A DNA stretch of 64,000 nucleotides, from positions 124,001 through 188,000 of the forward strand of contig NC_015675.1 of assembly GCF_000176035.2 (NCBI RefSeq). The letters are read 5' to 3'. A program made the position numbers and the translations under genes. The stretch comes from Mesorhizobium opportunistum WSM2075. GTDB taxonomy: Bacteria; Pseudomonadota; Alphaproteobacteria; Rhizobiales; Rhizobiaceae. The notes under the pieces were generated by a model that searched no databases, had not been told where the DNA came from, and saw nothing but the letters and a program-made list of their open reading frames with translations. How positions within the stretch are numbered: position 1 is the stretch's first letter; each line of letters opens with the position of its first letter. This document shows, one piece after another, positions 46,713 to 57,918 of the stretch.

Positions 46713-49162
46713 CATTGCCTGGCCATGCCGCGATCGTCGTCATCGGCGGCGGCATCATCGGCTGTTCGACGGCCTATCATCTGGCGCGCGACCACAAGGC
46801 CGAGGTGGTGCTGCTCGAGCAAGGCAAGCTGACCTCGGGCTCGACCTGGCACGCCGCCGGCCTGGTCGGGCAATTGCGCTCGTCGGCCTCGATCACCCGC
46901 GTACTCAAATACTCGGTCGAGCTCTACAAGGGGCTGGAGGCCGAAACCGGCCTTGCCACCGGCTGGAAGATGACCGGCTGCCTGCGGCTCGCCACCAATG
47001 CCGACCGCTGGACCGAATACAAAAGGCTGGCGACGACGGCGAAGAGCTTCGGCATGGACATGCAGCTTTTGTCGCCGGCGGAGGTCAAGGCGATGTGGCC
47101 GCTGATGGAAACCGGCGATCTCGTCGGCGCTTCCTGGCTGCCGACCGATGGCCAGGCGAGCCCCTCGGACATCACGCAGTCGCTGGCCAAGGGCGCGCGC
47201 ATGCATGGCGCCAAGCTTTACGAGGATGTGCGCGTCACCGGTTTCGAGATGAAGGACGGCCGCATCACCGCGGTGAAGACCAACAAGGGCGACATTGCCT
47301 GCGACAAGGTGGTGAACTGTGCCGGGCAGTGGGCGCGGCAGGTCGGCGCCATGGCCGGCATCAACGTGCCGCTGCAGCCGGTGAAGCACCAGTACATCAT
47401 CACCGAGAAGATCGCTGGCCTGGCGACCGACGCGCCGACCATCCGCGACCCCGACCGCCGCACCTATTTCAAGGAGGAGGTCGGCGGCCTGGTGATGGGC
47501 GGCTACGAGCCCAATCCGCAGGCCTGGAAGACCGATCTGCCGGGCGGCGACGTGCCCGACGATTGGGAATTCCGGCTGTTCGACGACGATTACGATCATT
47601 TCGAGCAGCACATGACACAGGCGATCGCGCGCGTGCCGGCGCTCGAAACCGTCGGCGTCAAGCAGATGATCAACGGGCCGGAGAGCTTTACGCCGGACGG
47701 CAATTTCATCCTCGGCACGGCACCGGAATGCGCCAACATGTTCGTCGGCGCCGGCTTCAACGCCTTCGGCATCGCGTCCGGCGGCGGCGCCGGCTGGGTG
47801 CTGGCGCAATGGGTGGTCGATGGCGAGGCGCCGCTCGACCTGTGGGTGGTCGACATCAGGCGCTTTTCCAACTTGCATCGCGACCGGCAATGGGTGTGCG
47901 ACCGCACGCTGGAAGCCTATGGCAAGCACTACACGATCGGCTTCCCGCACGAGGAATATGTCAGCGGCCGGCCGCGCATCGTCTCGCCGCTTTATGAGCG
48001 GCTGAAGCGGCAGCAGGCCGTGTTCGGCTCGAAGCTCGGCTGGGAACGGCCGAACTGGTTCGCGCCAGAGGGGGTCGAACCGCGGGACATCTATTCCATG
48101 GGCCGGCAGAACTGGTTTGCGGCGGTTGGCGACGAACACCGGCATGTGCGTGAAAAGGTCGGCATATTTGACCAGTCGTCGTTCGCCAAATACGAGTTGA
48201 GCGGGCCTGACGCGGCGAAGGCGCTGGACTGGATCTGCGCCAACGACGTCAGCAAGCCGGCCGGCCGGCTGACCTACACCCAGCTTCTCAACACGCGCGG
48301 CGGCATCGAGGCCGACCTGACCGTGGCGCGGCTGGCCGAGGAGACATTCTACATCGTCACCGGCACCGGGTTCCGCACCCACGATGCCTCGTGGATCAGC
48401 GACCATATCGGCGAGGGCCTCGATGCCACGCTTGCCGATGTCACCGAGGATTTCGGCACGCTGTCGCTGATGGGCCCCCGGGCGCGCGATGTACTGGCTG
48501 ATGTGACCGATGCGGACGTGTCGAACGCAGCATTCCCGTTCGGTCATGTCCGGGAAATTGCCATTGCCGGCCACACGGTACGGGCGTTGCGCGTCACCTA
48601 TGTCGGCGAACTCGGCTGGGAGCTGCACGTACCGATCGCCGCCACCGGTGAAGTCTTCGACGCGCTGATGACGGCCGGCAAGAGGCATGGCATCCGCCCT
48701 GTCGGCTATCGCGCGCTGGAATCGCTGCGGCTGGAAAAGGGCTATCGCGCCTGGGGCGCCGACATCACGCCCAACGACACGCCGCAGGAAGCCGGGCTCG
48801 GTTGGGCGGTCAAGCTGCGCAAGAACACCGATTTTGTCGGCCGGCGCGCGCTGGAGAAGGCCAACGGCACGGCATTGAAGAAACGCTTTGCCGGCTTCAC
48901 GGTCGATGATCCCGACATCGTACTGCTCGGACGCGAGACCATCCTGCGCAATGGCGAGCCGGTCGGCTATCTGACCAGCGGCGGCTACGGCTACACGCTC
49001 GGCAAGAACATCGGCTACGGCTATGTGCGCAACGCCGATGGGGTGAGCGACGATTTTCTCGCCTCGGGCGACTATGAACTGGTCGTGGCCATGGAGCGGG
49101 CGCCAGCCAAAATCCATCTCGAGCCGATGTACGATCCGGCAGCGGGGCGAGTGAAGGCCTAG
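46709..49162 (+). CDS. Dimethylglycine/sarcosine dehydrogenase-type flavoprotein with GcvT domain
   Basis: An 817-residue two-domain oxidoreductase. Residues 1-430 form a DAO-type FAD domain with VVIGGGIIGCSTAYHLA; the TWHAAG motif (His48) is where FAD is covalently attached in dimethylglycine dehydrogenase. Residues 440-815 form a GcvT-like folate-binding domain (FDQSSFAKYELSGPDA, VTYVGELGWELHVP, GYRALESLRLEKGYRAWGADI). Such enzymes demethylate N-methyl amines and pass the one-carbon unit to tetrahydrofolate. It follows the kinase with a 4-bp overlap. The exact N-methyl substrate is not determined. Confidence 0.9.
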   Translation: MTLPGHAAIVVIGGGIIGCSTAYHLARDHKAEVVLLEQGKLTSGSTWHAAGLVGQLRSSASITRVLKYSVELYKGLEAETGLATGWKMTGCLRLATNADRWTEYKRLATTAKSFGMDMQLLSPAEVKAMWPLMETGDLVGASWLPTDGQASPSDITQSLAKGARMHGAKLYEDVRVTGFEMKDGRITAVKTNKGDIACDKVVNCAGQWARQVGAMAGINVPLQPVKHQYIITEKIAGLATDAPTIRDPDRRTYFKEEVGGLVMGGYEPNPQAWKTDLPGGDVPDDWEFRLFDDDYDHFEQHMTQAIARVPALETVGVKQMINGPESFTPDGNFILGTAPECANMFVGAGFNAFGIASGGGAGWVLAQWVVDGEAPLDLWVVDIRRFSNLHRDRQWVCDRTLEAYGKHYTIGFPHEEYVSGRPRIVSPLYERLKRQQAVFGSKLGWERPNWFAPEGVEPRDIYSMGRQNWFAAVGDEHRHVREKVGIFDQSSFAKYELSGPDAAKALDWICANDVSKPAGRLTYTQLLNTRGGIEADLTVARLAEETFYIVTGTGFRTHDASWISDHIGEGLDATLADVTEDFGTLSLMGPRARDVLADVTDADVSNAAFPFGHVREIAIAGHTVRALRVTYVGELGWELHVPIAATGEVFDALMTAGKRHGIRPVGYRALESLRLEKGYRAWGADITPNDTPQEAGLGWAVKLRKNTDFVGRRALEKANGTALKKRFAGFTVDDPDIVLLGRETILRNGEPVGYLTSGGYGYTLGKNIGYGYVRNADGVSDDFLASGDYELVVAMERAPAKIHLEPMYDPAAGRVKA

Positions 49163-49178
49163 GTTCTGCTGTTTTGAC

Positions 49179-49242
49179 GCAATTCCCAAGAAAAGCGCTA
49201 CGCGTTTTTCCCGGGAAACCGCTCACACTTTCCTGGAATTGC
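49179..49242. repeat. GCAATTCC/GGAATTGC intergenic palindrome between convergent genes
   Basis: GCAATTCC (49179-49186) and GGAATTGC (49235-49242) bracket a region with inner AAGCGC/GCGTTT and CCCGGG stems. It lies between the convergent dehydrogenase and methyltransferase genes and may serve as a two-way terminator. The form is a common rhizobial intergenic unit. Confidence 0.7.
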
Positions 49243-49243
49243 T

Positions 49244-49876
49244 CTAGTTGACGCGCAGGGCAAGACCGCGGCTGGGCACGGTGTCGGCCTCGCCCGGCAT
49301 GGAGACATAAGGCCGCGTTTCCTCGACGCGGGTGACGAGGCTTTGCGCCTCGAGTTCGGCGATGCGCGCGGCAAAACCTTGATCCCAGAGCGTGTTCTTG
49401 ACCGTCAGCACGATGATGCCGCCCGGCCGGCAGATGCGGATCAGTTCGTCCAGCCCTTCGACGCCGACATGGCCCGAGGTGAAGACGCCGGCAGAGACGA
49501 TGCCGGCATAGGCATCATCGGCAAAGGGCAGCTTGCCGCCAAGCGCCAGGCAATGCAGCGCCGAATAGACGCCCTTGCGGGCGGCCTGATCCAGCATGCC
49601 TTGCGAGATGTCGAGCGCCTCGACCTCAGGATAGCCTGCAATGTTCAACCATTCGCCGATGAGCCCGGTGCCCGCGCCAGCGTCGAGCAGCGGGACTGAG
49701 CCGCGCGGCAGATGGCGGGCCAGCAAGGCAAGACAGATCGTCGGATGGCGGTAGCCGGCGGCCGACATGTCGGCGTCATAGGTTTGCGACCAGCGGTCAT
49801 ACAGTGCCGCCACTTCCTCGGGCCGTGTCGCGGCATAGGCTGCGCTGAGCGCGCCCAGGTGTTTAGCGTCCGTCAT
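49244..49876 (-). CDS. Class I SAM-dependent methyltransferase
   Basis: A 210-residue Rossmann-fold methyltransferase. Motif I is LLDAGAGTGLIGEWLNIAG, followed by EALDISQGMLDQAARKG and the GGIIVLTVKNTLWDQGF strand. The N-terminal AYAATRPEEVAALYDRWSQTYDADM is common in methyltransferases of the Williams-Beuren-like group. The start at 49876 precedes the conserved part. It is convergent with the dehydrogenase and divergent from the second kinase (98 bp). The substrate is unknown; position suggests a small amine or alcohol. Confidence 0.85.
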   Translation of the reverse strand: MTDAKHLGALSAAYAATRPEEVAALYDRWSQTYDADMSAAGYRHPTICLALLARHLPRGSVPLLDAGAGTGLIGEWLNIAGYPEVEALDISQGMLDQAARKGVYSALHCLALGGKLPFADDAYAGIVSAGVFTSGHVGVEGLDELIRICRPGGIIVLTVKNTLWDQGFAARIAELEAQSLVTRVEETRPYVSMPGEADTVPSRGLALRVN

Positions 49877-49974
49877 GCTTTCTCGCCCGATCGAGTTGCC
49901 TTCGATCGGATGATAGCCAAACGGCGAAATTTGTGGAACCGTTGCGGCGAGAAATAACCGCGTGGGGCGAAGGC

Positions 49975-50877
49975 ATGGTGACGGACGAGGCGCGGGCGAA
50001 ACTTGCCGCAATTCCGATGCTGGCCGGCTATACCGGGCCGCTGGATCGGCTCGGCGGCCTCACCAACCTGGTCTTCAGGGCCGGTGAGTTCTGCCTGCGC
50101 ATTCCCGGCAAGGGCACGGAAGAGTATATCAACCGCGCCAATGAGGCGGTGGCGGCGCACGAGGCAGCCAAGGCAGGCGTCAGCCCCGAGGTGCTGCATG
50201 TCGACCCCGGCACCGGGATGATGGTGACGCGCTTCATCGCCGGCGCCGAGACGATGTCGCCGGAGAAATTCAGGACCCGGCCAGGCAGTCCGGCGCGTGC
50301 CGGCGAGGCCTTCCGCAAGCTGCATGCTTCGGGCGCCGTGTTCCCGTTCCGCTTCGAACTGTTTGCGATGATCGACGACTATCTCAAGGTGCTGTCGACC
50401 AAGAATGTCGCGCTGCCCGCCGGCTATCACGATGTGGTGCGCGAGGCCGAGACCGTGCGATCGGCGCTTGCCGCGCATCCGCTCCCCGTCGTCGCCTGCC
50501 ACTGCGATCCGCTGTGCGAGAACTTTCTCGATACCGGAGAGCGGATGTGGATCGTCGACTGGGAATATTCCGGGATGAACGACCCGCTCTGGGATCTCGG
50601 CGACCTCAGCGTGGAAGGCAGATTCGATGCCGCGCAGGACGAGGAGATGATGCGCGCCTATTTCGGCGGCGAAGCGACGCCGGCGGAGCGCGGCCGCGTC
50701 GTCATCTACAAGGCGATGTGCGACCTCTTGTGGACGCTGTGGGGTCTGATCCAGCTCGCCAACGACAATCCGGTCGACGACTTCCGCGCCTATGCCGACG
50801 GGCGGTTTGCCCGCTGCAAGGCGTTGATGGAGACGCCGGAGTTTTCACGGCACCTGGCGGCCGTGCGTAGGGGCTAG
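49975..50877 (+). CDS. Second choline-kinase-like phosphotransferase (LicA type)
   Basis: A 300-residue kinase of the choline/ethanolamine kinase group, only distantly similar to the one at 45825. The N-terminal loop is LDRLGGLTNLVFRAGEFCLRIPGKGTEEYINRANE, the catalytic loop ACHCDPLCENFLDTGERMWIVDWEYSGMNDPLWDLGDLS, and the metal Asp lies in IVDWEYSG. These are the LicA/choline-kinase motifs. The ATG at 49975 is preferred over 49933. Its stop overlaps the end of the convergent EamA gene by 4 bp. Two such kinases within 4 kb suggest a shared amino-alcohol pathway. Confidence 0.85.
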   Translation: MVTDEARAKLAAIPMLAGYTGPLDRLGGLTNLVFRAGEFCLRIPGKGTEEYINRANEAVAAHEAAKAGVSPEVLHVDPGTGMMVTRFIAGAETMSPEKFRTRPGSPARAGEAFRKLHASGAVFPFRFELFAMIDDYLKVLSTKNVALPAGYHDVVREAETVRSALAAHPLPVVACHCDPLCENFLDTGERMWIVDWEYSGMNDPLWDLGDLSVEGRFDAAQDEEMMRAYFGGEATPAERGRVVIYKAMCDLLWTLWGLIQLANDNPVDDFRAYADGRFARCKALMETPEFSRHLAAVRRG

Positions 50878-51797
50878 TTCACGCCCTTCGGCACGTTTTC
50901 GGGCGGCACCGTGGTCTCGACCACTTTCTGGCGGTGGAAGATGAACAGGCCGGCGAGCACCACGATGCCGGAACCGATCAGGATGCGCGGGCCGGGAACA
51001 TCGCCGAAGAACGCCAGCCCGAAGACCACCGCCCATAACAGCAGCGTGTAATGCAGCGGCGCCAGCGTCGAGGCCGGCGCCAGCTTGAGCGCCCTGGTGA
51101 TCATCAGATGCGCGCCGCAGGAGACGATGCCGAGCAGCAGCATGGCGCCGAAATCGAGCGCCGACGGTGTCTGCCAGGCGCCGATGGTCATGACGCCGCC
51201 GACCACCAGCGTGCCGATGGTCTGCCACGTCACCAGATTGGTGTCGCTGGTGCCGCGCAGCCGGCGGTTGAGGATGATGGCAAAGGCAAAGGCGATGCTG
51301 CCGACGAGCGCAAAGCCCGACGACAGCGAAAACGCCGCCGAAGACGGCTTCAGCATGATCAGCACGCCGCAGAAGCCGAGCAGGATCGCCGCCCAGCGGC
51401 GCCAGCCGACCTTTTCGCCGAGCAGGAAGTGCGATAGCGCGGCGACATAGATCGGCCCGGCCATGTAGAAGCTCATGACGTCGGCGAGCGGCAGATAGAC
51501 GACGGCGGCGTAGAACAAGGCTGTGTCCAGCGTCGTCGCCACCACGCGCAGGATCTGCAGCCCCGGCCGCTCCATCTGGAACAGTCTGCCGGCGCCCTGG
51601 TTGGCGATCATCGGACCAAGCACGAAGAAGGCGCCGATCGACCGGATCAGCACCACCTGGCCAACGGAGAAGCTGGCGACCAGCCACTTGCCCATCGCAT
51701 CGTTCAGCGCAAACAGGAAATCGCCGGCCAGCATGAGCAGAATGCCGGCCAGAAGCACGTTCCTGATCGTGGAATTTTGCGCCACGGGTTGCGTCAT
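50874..51797 (-). CDS. EamA/DMT-family membrane transporter
   Basis: A 307-residue drug/metabolite transporter with ten predicted spans in two EamA repeats (for example NVLLAGILLMLAGDFLFALND then RRWAAILLGFCGVLIMLKPSS in the first, GTLVVGGVMTIGAWQTPSA and LIGSGIVVLAGLFIFHRQK in the second). It resembles the RhaT/YdcZ-type exporters of unknown small metabolites. The start at 51797 follows GGAGGAATCGGG. Its end overlaps the kinase stop by 4 bp in convergent orientation. It lies 107 bp downstream of the deaminase on the same strand, so the two may be co-expressed. Confidence 0.88.
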   Translation of the reverse strand: MTQPVAQNSTIRNVLLAGILLMLAGDFLFALNDAMGKWLVASFSVGQVVLIRSIGAFFVLGPMIANQGAGRLFQMERPGLQILRVVATTLDTALFYAAVVYLPLADVMSFYMAGPIYVAALSHFLLGEKVGWRRWAAILLGFCGVLIMLKPSSAAFSLSSGFALVGSIAFAFAIILNRRLRGTSDTNLVTWQTIGTLVVGGVMTIGAWQTPSALDFGAMLLLGIVSCGAHLMITRALKLAPASTLAPLHYTLLLWAVVFGLAFFGDVPGPRILIGSGIVVLAGLFIFHRQKVVETTVPPENVPKGVN

Positions 51798-51904
51798 GCC
51801 GATCCCGATTCCTCCCTTTTCGTAACTGCGTCCTAGACGGAAGCGGCCACTTTGACGAGGAGAATCCGGGAAAGGGCGAGACCAGAACCGGGAATCGACT
51901 GGGC

Positions 51905-53185
51905 CTACCCGGCCTGATGCCTGCGGTTGACCGTTGCCGGCCGGCCGGGGATGGACAGCCTGGTGTCCTGCCTTGTCCTTTCCGCCACCACCTTGCCCCT
52001 GGCGATGACGCAAATGCGCTCGGCGCGCAGGCGCAGCGCCTCGATCGGAGAGCCGGCATCGAGAATGACAAGGCTGGCGCGCTTGCCGACCGCCAGGCCG
52101 AGATGATCGAGCCCCATGATCGCAGCATTGACGCTGGTGACCATGTCGAAGCAGCGCGCCATGTCGGCCGGGCTCGACATCTGGGCCACATGCAGCCCCA
52201 TGAAGGCGACGTCGAGCATGTCGGCGGTGCCGAGCGAATACCAGGGGTCGAGCACGCAATCCTGGCCCCAGCCGACGCGAATGCCCAGCGCCTGCATCTC
52301 CTTGACCCGGGTCAGGCCGCGGCGCTTCGGGAAGGTGTCGTGGCGGCCCTGCAGCATGATGTTGATCAGCGGGTTGGGAATGGCCGACACACCGGCCTCG
52401 GCAATCAGCGGCAGGAGCTTCGAGACATAGTAATTGTCCATCGAATGCATCGAGGTGAGGTGCGAGCCGGCCACCTTGCCCTGCAGGCCCAGGCGCTGCG
52501 TCTCATAGGCCAGCTGCTCGATGTGGCGCGACAGCGGGTCGTCGGTCTCGTCGCAATGCAGGTCGACCATCAGGCCGCGTTTTGCCGCGATCTCGCAGAG
52601 TTCGGTCACCGAGCGCGTACCATCGGCCATGGTGCGTTCGAAATGCGGAATGCCGCCGACCACGTCGACGCCCATGTCCAGTGCGCGAATGGTGTTTTGG
52701 CGCGCCGTCGGCGAGCGATAGAAGCCGTCCTGCGGAAAAGCCACCAATTGCAGGTCTATGTAAGGGGCGATCGCCTTCTTGACGTCGAGCAGCGCCTCGA
52801 CCGCCAGCAGCCGGTCGTCGCAGACATCGACATGGGTGCGGATGGCGAGCAGGCCCATAGACACCGCCCAGTCGCAATAGGCGAGCGCCCGGTCGCGCAC
52901 CGCCTCATGTGTCAGCAGCGGCTTCAGTTCGCCCCAGAGCGAAATGCCTTCGAGCAGCGTGCCCGACGCGTTGATGCGCGGAATGCCGTAGGAGAGCGTC
53001 GCGTCCATGTGGAAATGCGGGTCGACGAAGGGCGGCGACACCAGATTGCCATATGCATCGATTGCCACACCGGCGGTGACATTCAGTTCGGGCTCGATTG
53101 CCGCGATTGTCTCACCGATAATGCCGATATCGGCGATGGTGCCGTCAGGCAGCGTTCCGCCGCGCACGATAAGGTCGAAATCCAT
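51905..53185 (-). CDS. Cytosine-deaminase-like amidohydrolase
   Basis: A 426-residue metal-dependent amidohydrolase close to cytosine deaminase and N-isopropylammelide-type enzymes. Metal and substrate motifs are DPHFHMDATLSYG (HxH near residue 59), LHCDETDDP (about 212), SHLTSMHSMD and WGQDCVLDPW. It should hydrolyse an amidine or amide bond in a pyrimidine, creatinine-like or similar ring compound in the cytoplasm. Neighbours are the EamA exporter downstream and a divergent ABC exporter upstream. The substrate is not decided by the sequence. Confidence 0.88.
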   Translation of the reverse strand: MDFDLIVRGGTLPDGTIADIGIIGETIAAIEPELNVTAGVAIDAYGNLVSPPFVDPHFHMDATLSYGIPRINASGTLLEGISLWGELKPLLTHEAVRDRALAYCDWAVSMGLLAIRTHVDVCDDRLLAVEALLDVKKAIAPYIDLQLVAFPQDGFYRSPTARQNTIRALDMGVDVVGGIPHFERTMADGTRSVTELCEIAAKRGLMVDLHCDETDDPLSRHIEQLAYETQRLGLQGKVAGSHLTSMHSMDNYYVSKLLPLIAEAGVSAIPNPLINIMLQGRHDTFPKRRGLTRVKEMQALGIRVGWGQDCVLDPWYSLGTADMLDVAFMGLHVAQMSSPADMARCFDMVTSVNAAIMGLDHLGLAVGKRASLVILDAGSPIEALRLRAERICVIARGKVVAERTRQDTRLSIPGRPATVNRRHQAG

Positions 53186-53335
53186 CGTTCGTCATCCCCT
53201 GAAGAATCACTCTGGCATGGTGGCGCAAAAGGCACCATGCCGCAGCCGTTTCTTGCCGACCGTTGCGGACAGTTCCCTCCGGCGGCAACTCCCTCTATAA
53301 GCCGCCTTCGTCCTCCCGGCATCAAGGATCAGCCG

Positions 53336-55090
<1,755 letters not shown>

Positions 55091-55095
55091 GGCGC

Positions 55096-55250
55096 TTCTT
55101 CCTTCTCGCCTTGCGGGAGAAGGTGGCCTCGCGTAGCGAGGTCGGATGAGGGGTGCTTCAGCTTGGCGCCGCTGGCACTCCGTCACCCCACCCCTCAACC
55201 GTCTCGGCGCTGCGCGCCGATCCACCTTCTCCCACAAGGGGAGAAGGGAA
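55096..55250. repeat. GC-rich rhizobial repeat between the ABC exporter and ilvD
   Basis: CTTCCTTCTCG...CGGGAGAAGGTGG, CGGATGAGGGGTG and AGCTTGGCGCC on the left, and CACCTTCTCCCACAAGGGGAGAAGG on the right, match the blocks at 37466-37630 in the same order. It fills the gap between convergent genes and could act as a terminator for both. Confidence 0.8.
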
Positions 55251-55258
55251 GAACCGCG

Positions 55259-57103
55259 CTATTCCGGTACGTGCCGCACCGCGCCCTTGTCGGCGCTGGT
55301 GGCGAAGGCGGCGTAGGCGCGGAGCGCCGTCGTCACCTTGCGCTTGCGCTTTTCCGCGGGCTTCCAGGCCAGGGCGCCTTTTGCCTCCATTGCAGCACGC
55401 CGGGCATCGAGCTCTTCATCGCTGACCGCCAGGCGGATGGTGCGGTTGGGGATGTCAATCTCGATCGTGTCGCCCTCCTGCACCAGCCCAATCGTGCCGC
55501 CCTCCGCCGCTTCCGGCGAAGCATGGCCGATCGACAGGCCCGATGTGCCGCCGGAGAAGCGGCCGTCGGTGACCAGTGCGCAGGCCTTGCCGAGGCCCTT
55601 CGACTTCAGATAGCTGGTCGGGTAGAGCATTTCCTGCATGCCGGGGCCACCGCGCGGGCCTTCATAGCGGATGACGACGACGTCGCCGGCCTTGATCTCG
55701 TTGGAGAGGATCGCCTTGACCGAGGCGTCCTGGCTTTCGAACACGCGGGCCGGGCCGGTGAATTTCAGGATCGATTCATCGACGCCGGCGGTCTTCACGA
55801 TACAGCCGTCGAGTGCCAGATTGCCCTTCAGCACGGCAAGGCCGCCGTCCTTCGAGAATGGCGTCTCGGCCGAGCGGATGACGCCTTTCTCGCGATCGAG
55901 ATCAAGGTCGTCCCAGCGGCGATCCTGGCTGAAGGCGACCTGCGTCGGCACGCCGCCGGGCGCTGCCAGGAAGAAATCGCGAACATTCTGGCTCGTCGTG
56001 CGGGAGATATCCCAATGGTCGAGCGCTTCGCCGAGGCTTGATGTGTGCACCGTCGGCAGGTCGCGGTTGATCAACCCGGCATTGTCGAGCTGGCCGAGGA
56101 TCGCCATGATGCCGCCGGCGCGGTGAACGTCTTCCATGTGGACGTCGGACTTGGCCGGCGCCACCTTGCAGAGCACCGGAACCCGCCGCGACAGCCGGTC
56201 GATGTCCTCCATCGTAAAGTCGACCTCGCCCTCATGCGCGGCAGCCAATATATGCAGCACCGTGTTGGTCGAGCCGCCCATGGCGATGTCGAGCGTCATG
56301 GCGTTCTCGAAGGCGCCCTTGGAGGCGATGCTGCGCGGCAGTGCGGTCTCGTCGTCCTGTTCATAGTAGCGCTGGGCCAGATCGACGATGAGATGGCCGG
56401 CCTCGACGAACAGCCGCTTGCGGTCGGCATGCGTCGCCAGCGTCGAACCGTTGCCGGGCAGCGATAGGCCAAGCGCCTCGGTCAGGCAGTTCATCGAATT
56501 GGCGGTGAACATGCCCGAGCAGGAGCCGCAGGTCGGGCAGGCCGAGCGCTCGATGACCTTGACGTCCTCGTCGGAGATCTTGTCGTCGGCGGCCGCGACC
56601 ATGGCGTCGACTAGGTCGAGCGCCTGCGTCTTGCCGGCCAGCACCACCTTGCCCGCCTCCATCGGCCCGCCGGAGACGAAGACCGTCGGGATGTTGAGGC
56701 GCAACGAGGCCATCAGCATGCCGGGGGTGATCTTGTCGCAATTGGAGATGCAGACCATGGCGTCGGCGCAGTGGGCGTTGACCATGTATTCGACGGAATC
56801 GGCGATCAGCTCGCGCGACGGCAGCGAATAGAGCATGCCGTCATGGCCCATGGCGATGCCATCATCGACGGCGATGGTGTTGAACTCCTTGGCGACGCCG
56901 CCGGCCTTCTCGATCTCGCGCGCGACCAATTGGCCAAGATCCTTCAAATGGACATGGCCCGGCACGAACTGGGTGAAGGAATTGACCACGGCGATGATCG
57001 GCTTGCCGAAATCACTGTCCTTCATGCCAGTGGCGCGCCAGAGGCCCCGGGCGCCGGCCATGTTGCGGCCATGGGTGGTGGTGCGGGAGCGATAGGCAGG
57101 CAT
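55259..57103 (-). CDS. ilvD: Dihydroxy-acid dehydratase
   Basis: A 614-residue Fe-S enzyme of branched-chain amino acid synthesis, converting 2,3-dihydroxy-isovalerate and its methylvalerate homologue to the keto acids. The N-terminus [26 protein letters not shown] is canonical. Cluster cysteines lie in [12 protein letters not shown] and [19 protein letters not shown]. The C-terminal [23 protein letters not shown] is also canonical. AAGGA precedes the ATG at 57103; the longer upstream reading is rejected because it lacks these N-terminal matches. It is distinct from the sugar-acid dehydratase at 20815. No other ilv genes are near. Confidence 0.97.
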   Translation of the reverse strand: MPAYRSRTTTHGRNMAGARGLWRATGMKDSDFGKPIIAVVNSFTQFVPGHVHLKDLGQLVAREIEKAGGVAKEFNTIAVDDGIAMGHDGMLYSLPSRELIADSVEYMVNAHCADAMVCISNCDKITPGMLMASLRLNIPTVFVSGGPMEAGKVVLAGKTQALDLVDAMVAAADDKISDEDVKVIERSACPTCGSCSGMFTANSMNCLTEALGLSLPGNGSTLATHADRKRLFVEAGHLIVDLAQRYYEQDDETALPRSIASKGAFENAMTLDIAMGGSTNTVLHILAAAHEGEVDFTMEDIDRLSRRVPVLCKVAPAKSDVHMEDVHRAGGIMAILGQLDNAGLINRDLPTVHTSSLGEALDHWDISRTTSQNVRDFFLAAPGGVPTQVAFSQDRRWDDLDLDREKGVIRSAETPFSKDGGLAVLKGNLALDGCIVKTAGVDESILKFTGPARVFESQDASVKAILSNEIKAGDVVVIRYEGPRGGPGMQEMLYPTSYLKSKGLGKACALVTDGRFSGGTSGLSIGHASPEAAEGGTIGLVQEGDTIEIDIPNRTIRLAVSDEELDARRAAMEAKGALAWKPAEKRKRKVTTALRAYAAFATSADKGAVRHVPE

Positions 57104-57368
57104 GTTTTTTCCTTGGTGGCTGGCCGCAGCCGAAGAAGGGCGCGGCGGCGCTGAATTCGGATCGCAGGCGTTATAGACGCGCAAGTCCGGTCTGGCCACA
57201 ATTTTGCTATGCGCCAGATTCCGCGAAAAACCGGATATCGCAAAAAATTTCAGGCCGCTGTCGGATCGCTCGGCGCATGGCCGTCCTTGGGCAGACGGCA
57301 GGAATGGCACCATTCTCGGAGTCAGCCGTTTCCCTGTAACAGCAAAAGAGCAAACCGAGGAGCACGAC

Positions 57369-57836
57369 ATGCAAAAGATCACCACCTGCCTGTGGTTCGA
57401 CGGCCAGGCCGAGGAGGCGATGAATTTCTATGTCTCCATCTTCAAGAATTCGAAGGTGCTGAGCGTGATGCGTTGGCCCGAAGGCCACGCCGATGAAGGC
57501 AAGGTGCTGGTGACCACGTTCGAACTCGACGGCGTGCCGTTTCAGGCGCTCAATGGCGGGCCGCAATTCAAGTTCAACGAGGCGATGTCACAGTCGATCG
57601 ACTGCAAGACGCAGGAAGAGGTGGATTATTTCTGGGAGAAGCTCACCGAGGACGGCGAGCCTGGCCCCTGCAGCTGGCTGAAAGACAAGTTCGGCGTCTC
57701 CTGGCAGGTCGTGCCGGAGCAGCTGCCGAAGCTGCTTCTGGACCCGGACAGGGCCAAGGCCGGCCGGGTGATGTCGGCGATGATGAAGATGGGCAAGATC
57801 GATATTGCCACGATCGAAGCGGCTGCAAGAGGCTGA
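57369..57836 (+). CDS. PhnB-like VOC-family protein
   Basis: A 155-residue VOC-fold protein of the 3-demethylubiquinone-9 methyltransferase-like/PhnB group. The start [33 protein letters not shown], the middle [20 protein letters not shown] and the [38 protein letters not shown] segment are typical. GAGGAG lies 6 bases before the ATG at 57369. It is divergent from ilvD. Members usually lack the metal ligands of glyoxalase and their role is unknown. Confidence 0.9.
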   Translation: MQKITTCLWFDGQAEEAMNFYVSIFKNSKVLSVMRWPEGHADEGKVLVTTFELDGVPFQALNGGPQFKFNEAMSQSIDCKTQEEVDYFWEKLTEDGEPGPCSWLKDKFGVSWQVVPEQLPKLLLDPDRAKAGRVMSAMMKMGKIDIATIEAAARG

Positions 57837-57845
57837 TTGAAGCCC

Positions 57846-57906
57846 TCAACGCCGCGCTGCCCCTCATCCGCCCTTCGGGCACCTTCTCCCCGTGAACGGG
57901 GAGAAG
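57846..57906. repeat. Short GC-rich repeat fragment
   Basis: CCCCTCATCCG...CACCTTCTCCCCGTGAACGGGGAGAAGG is a partial copy of the intergenic repeat at 55096-55250, with a CTTCTCCCCGT/ACGGGGAGAAG stem suited to terminate both convergent genes. Confidence 0.7.
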
Positions 57907-57918
57907 GCAAGCTGGCGC

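Noticed and set aside
46679..49189. 836-codon minus-strand frame over the DMGDH gene
   Set aside because: Antisense shadow with low-complexity composition; the plus strand encodes clear FAD and GcvT domains.
51917..53335. Long upstream extension of the ABC exporter frame (473 codons)
   Set aside because: It is antisense to the deaminase gene; the exporter family begins at the TTG at 53336, which has its own ribosome binding site.
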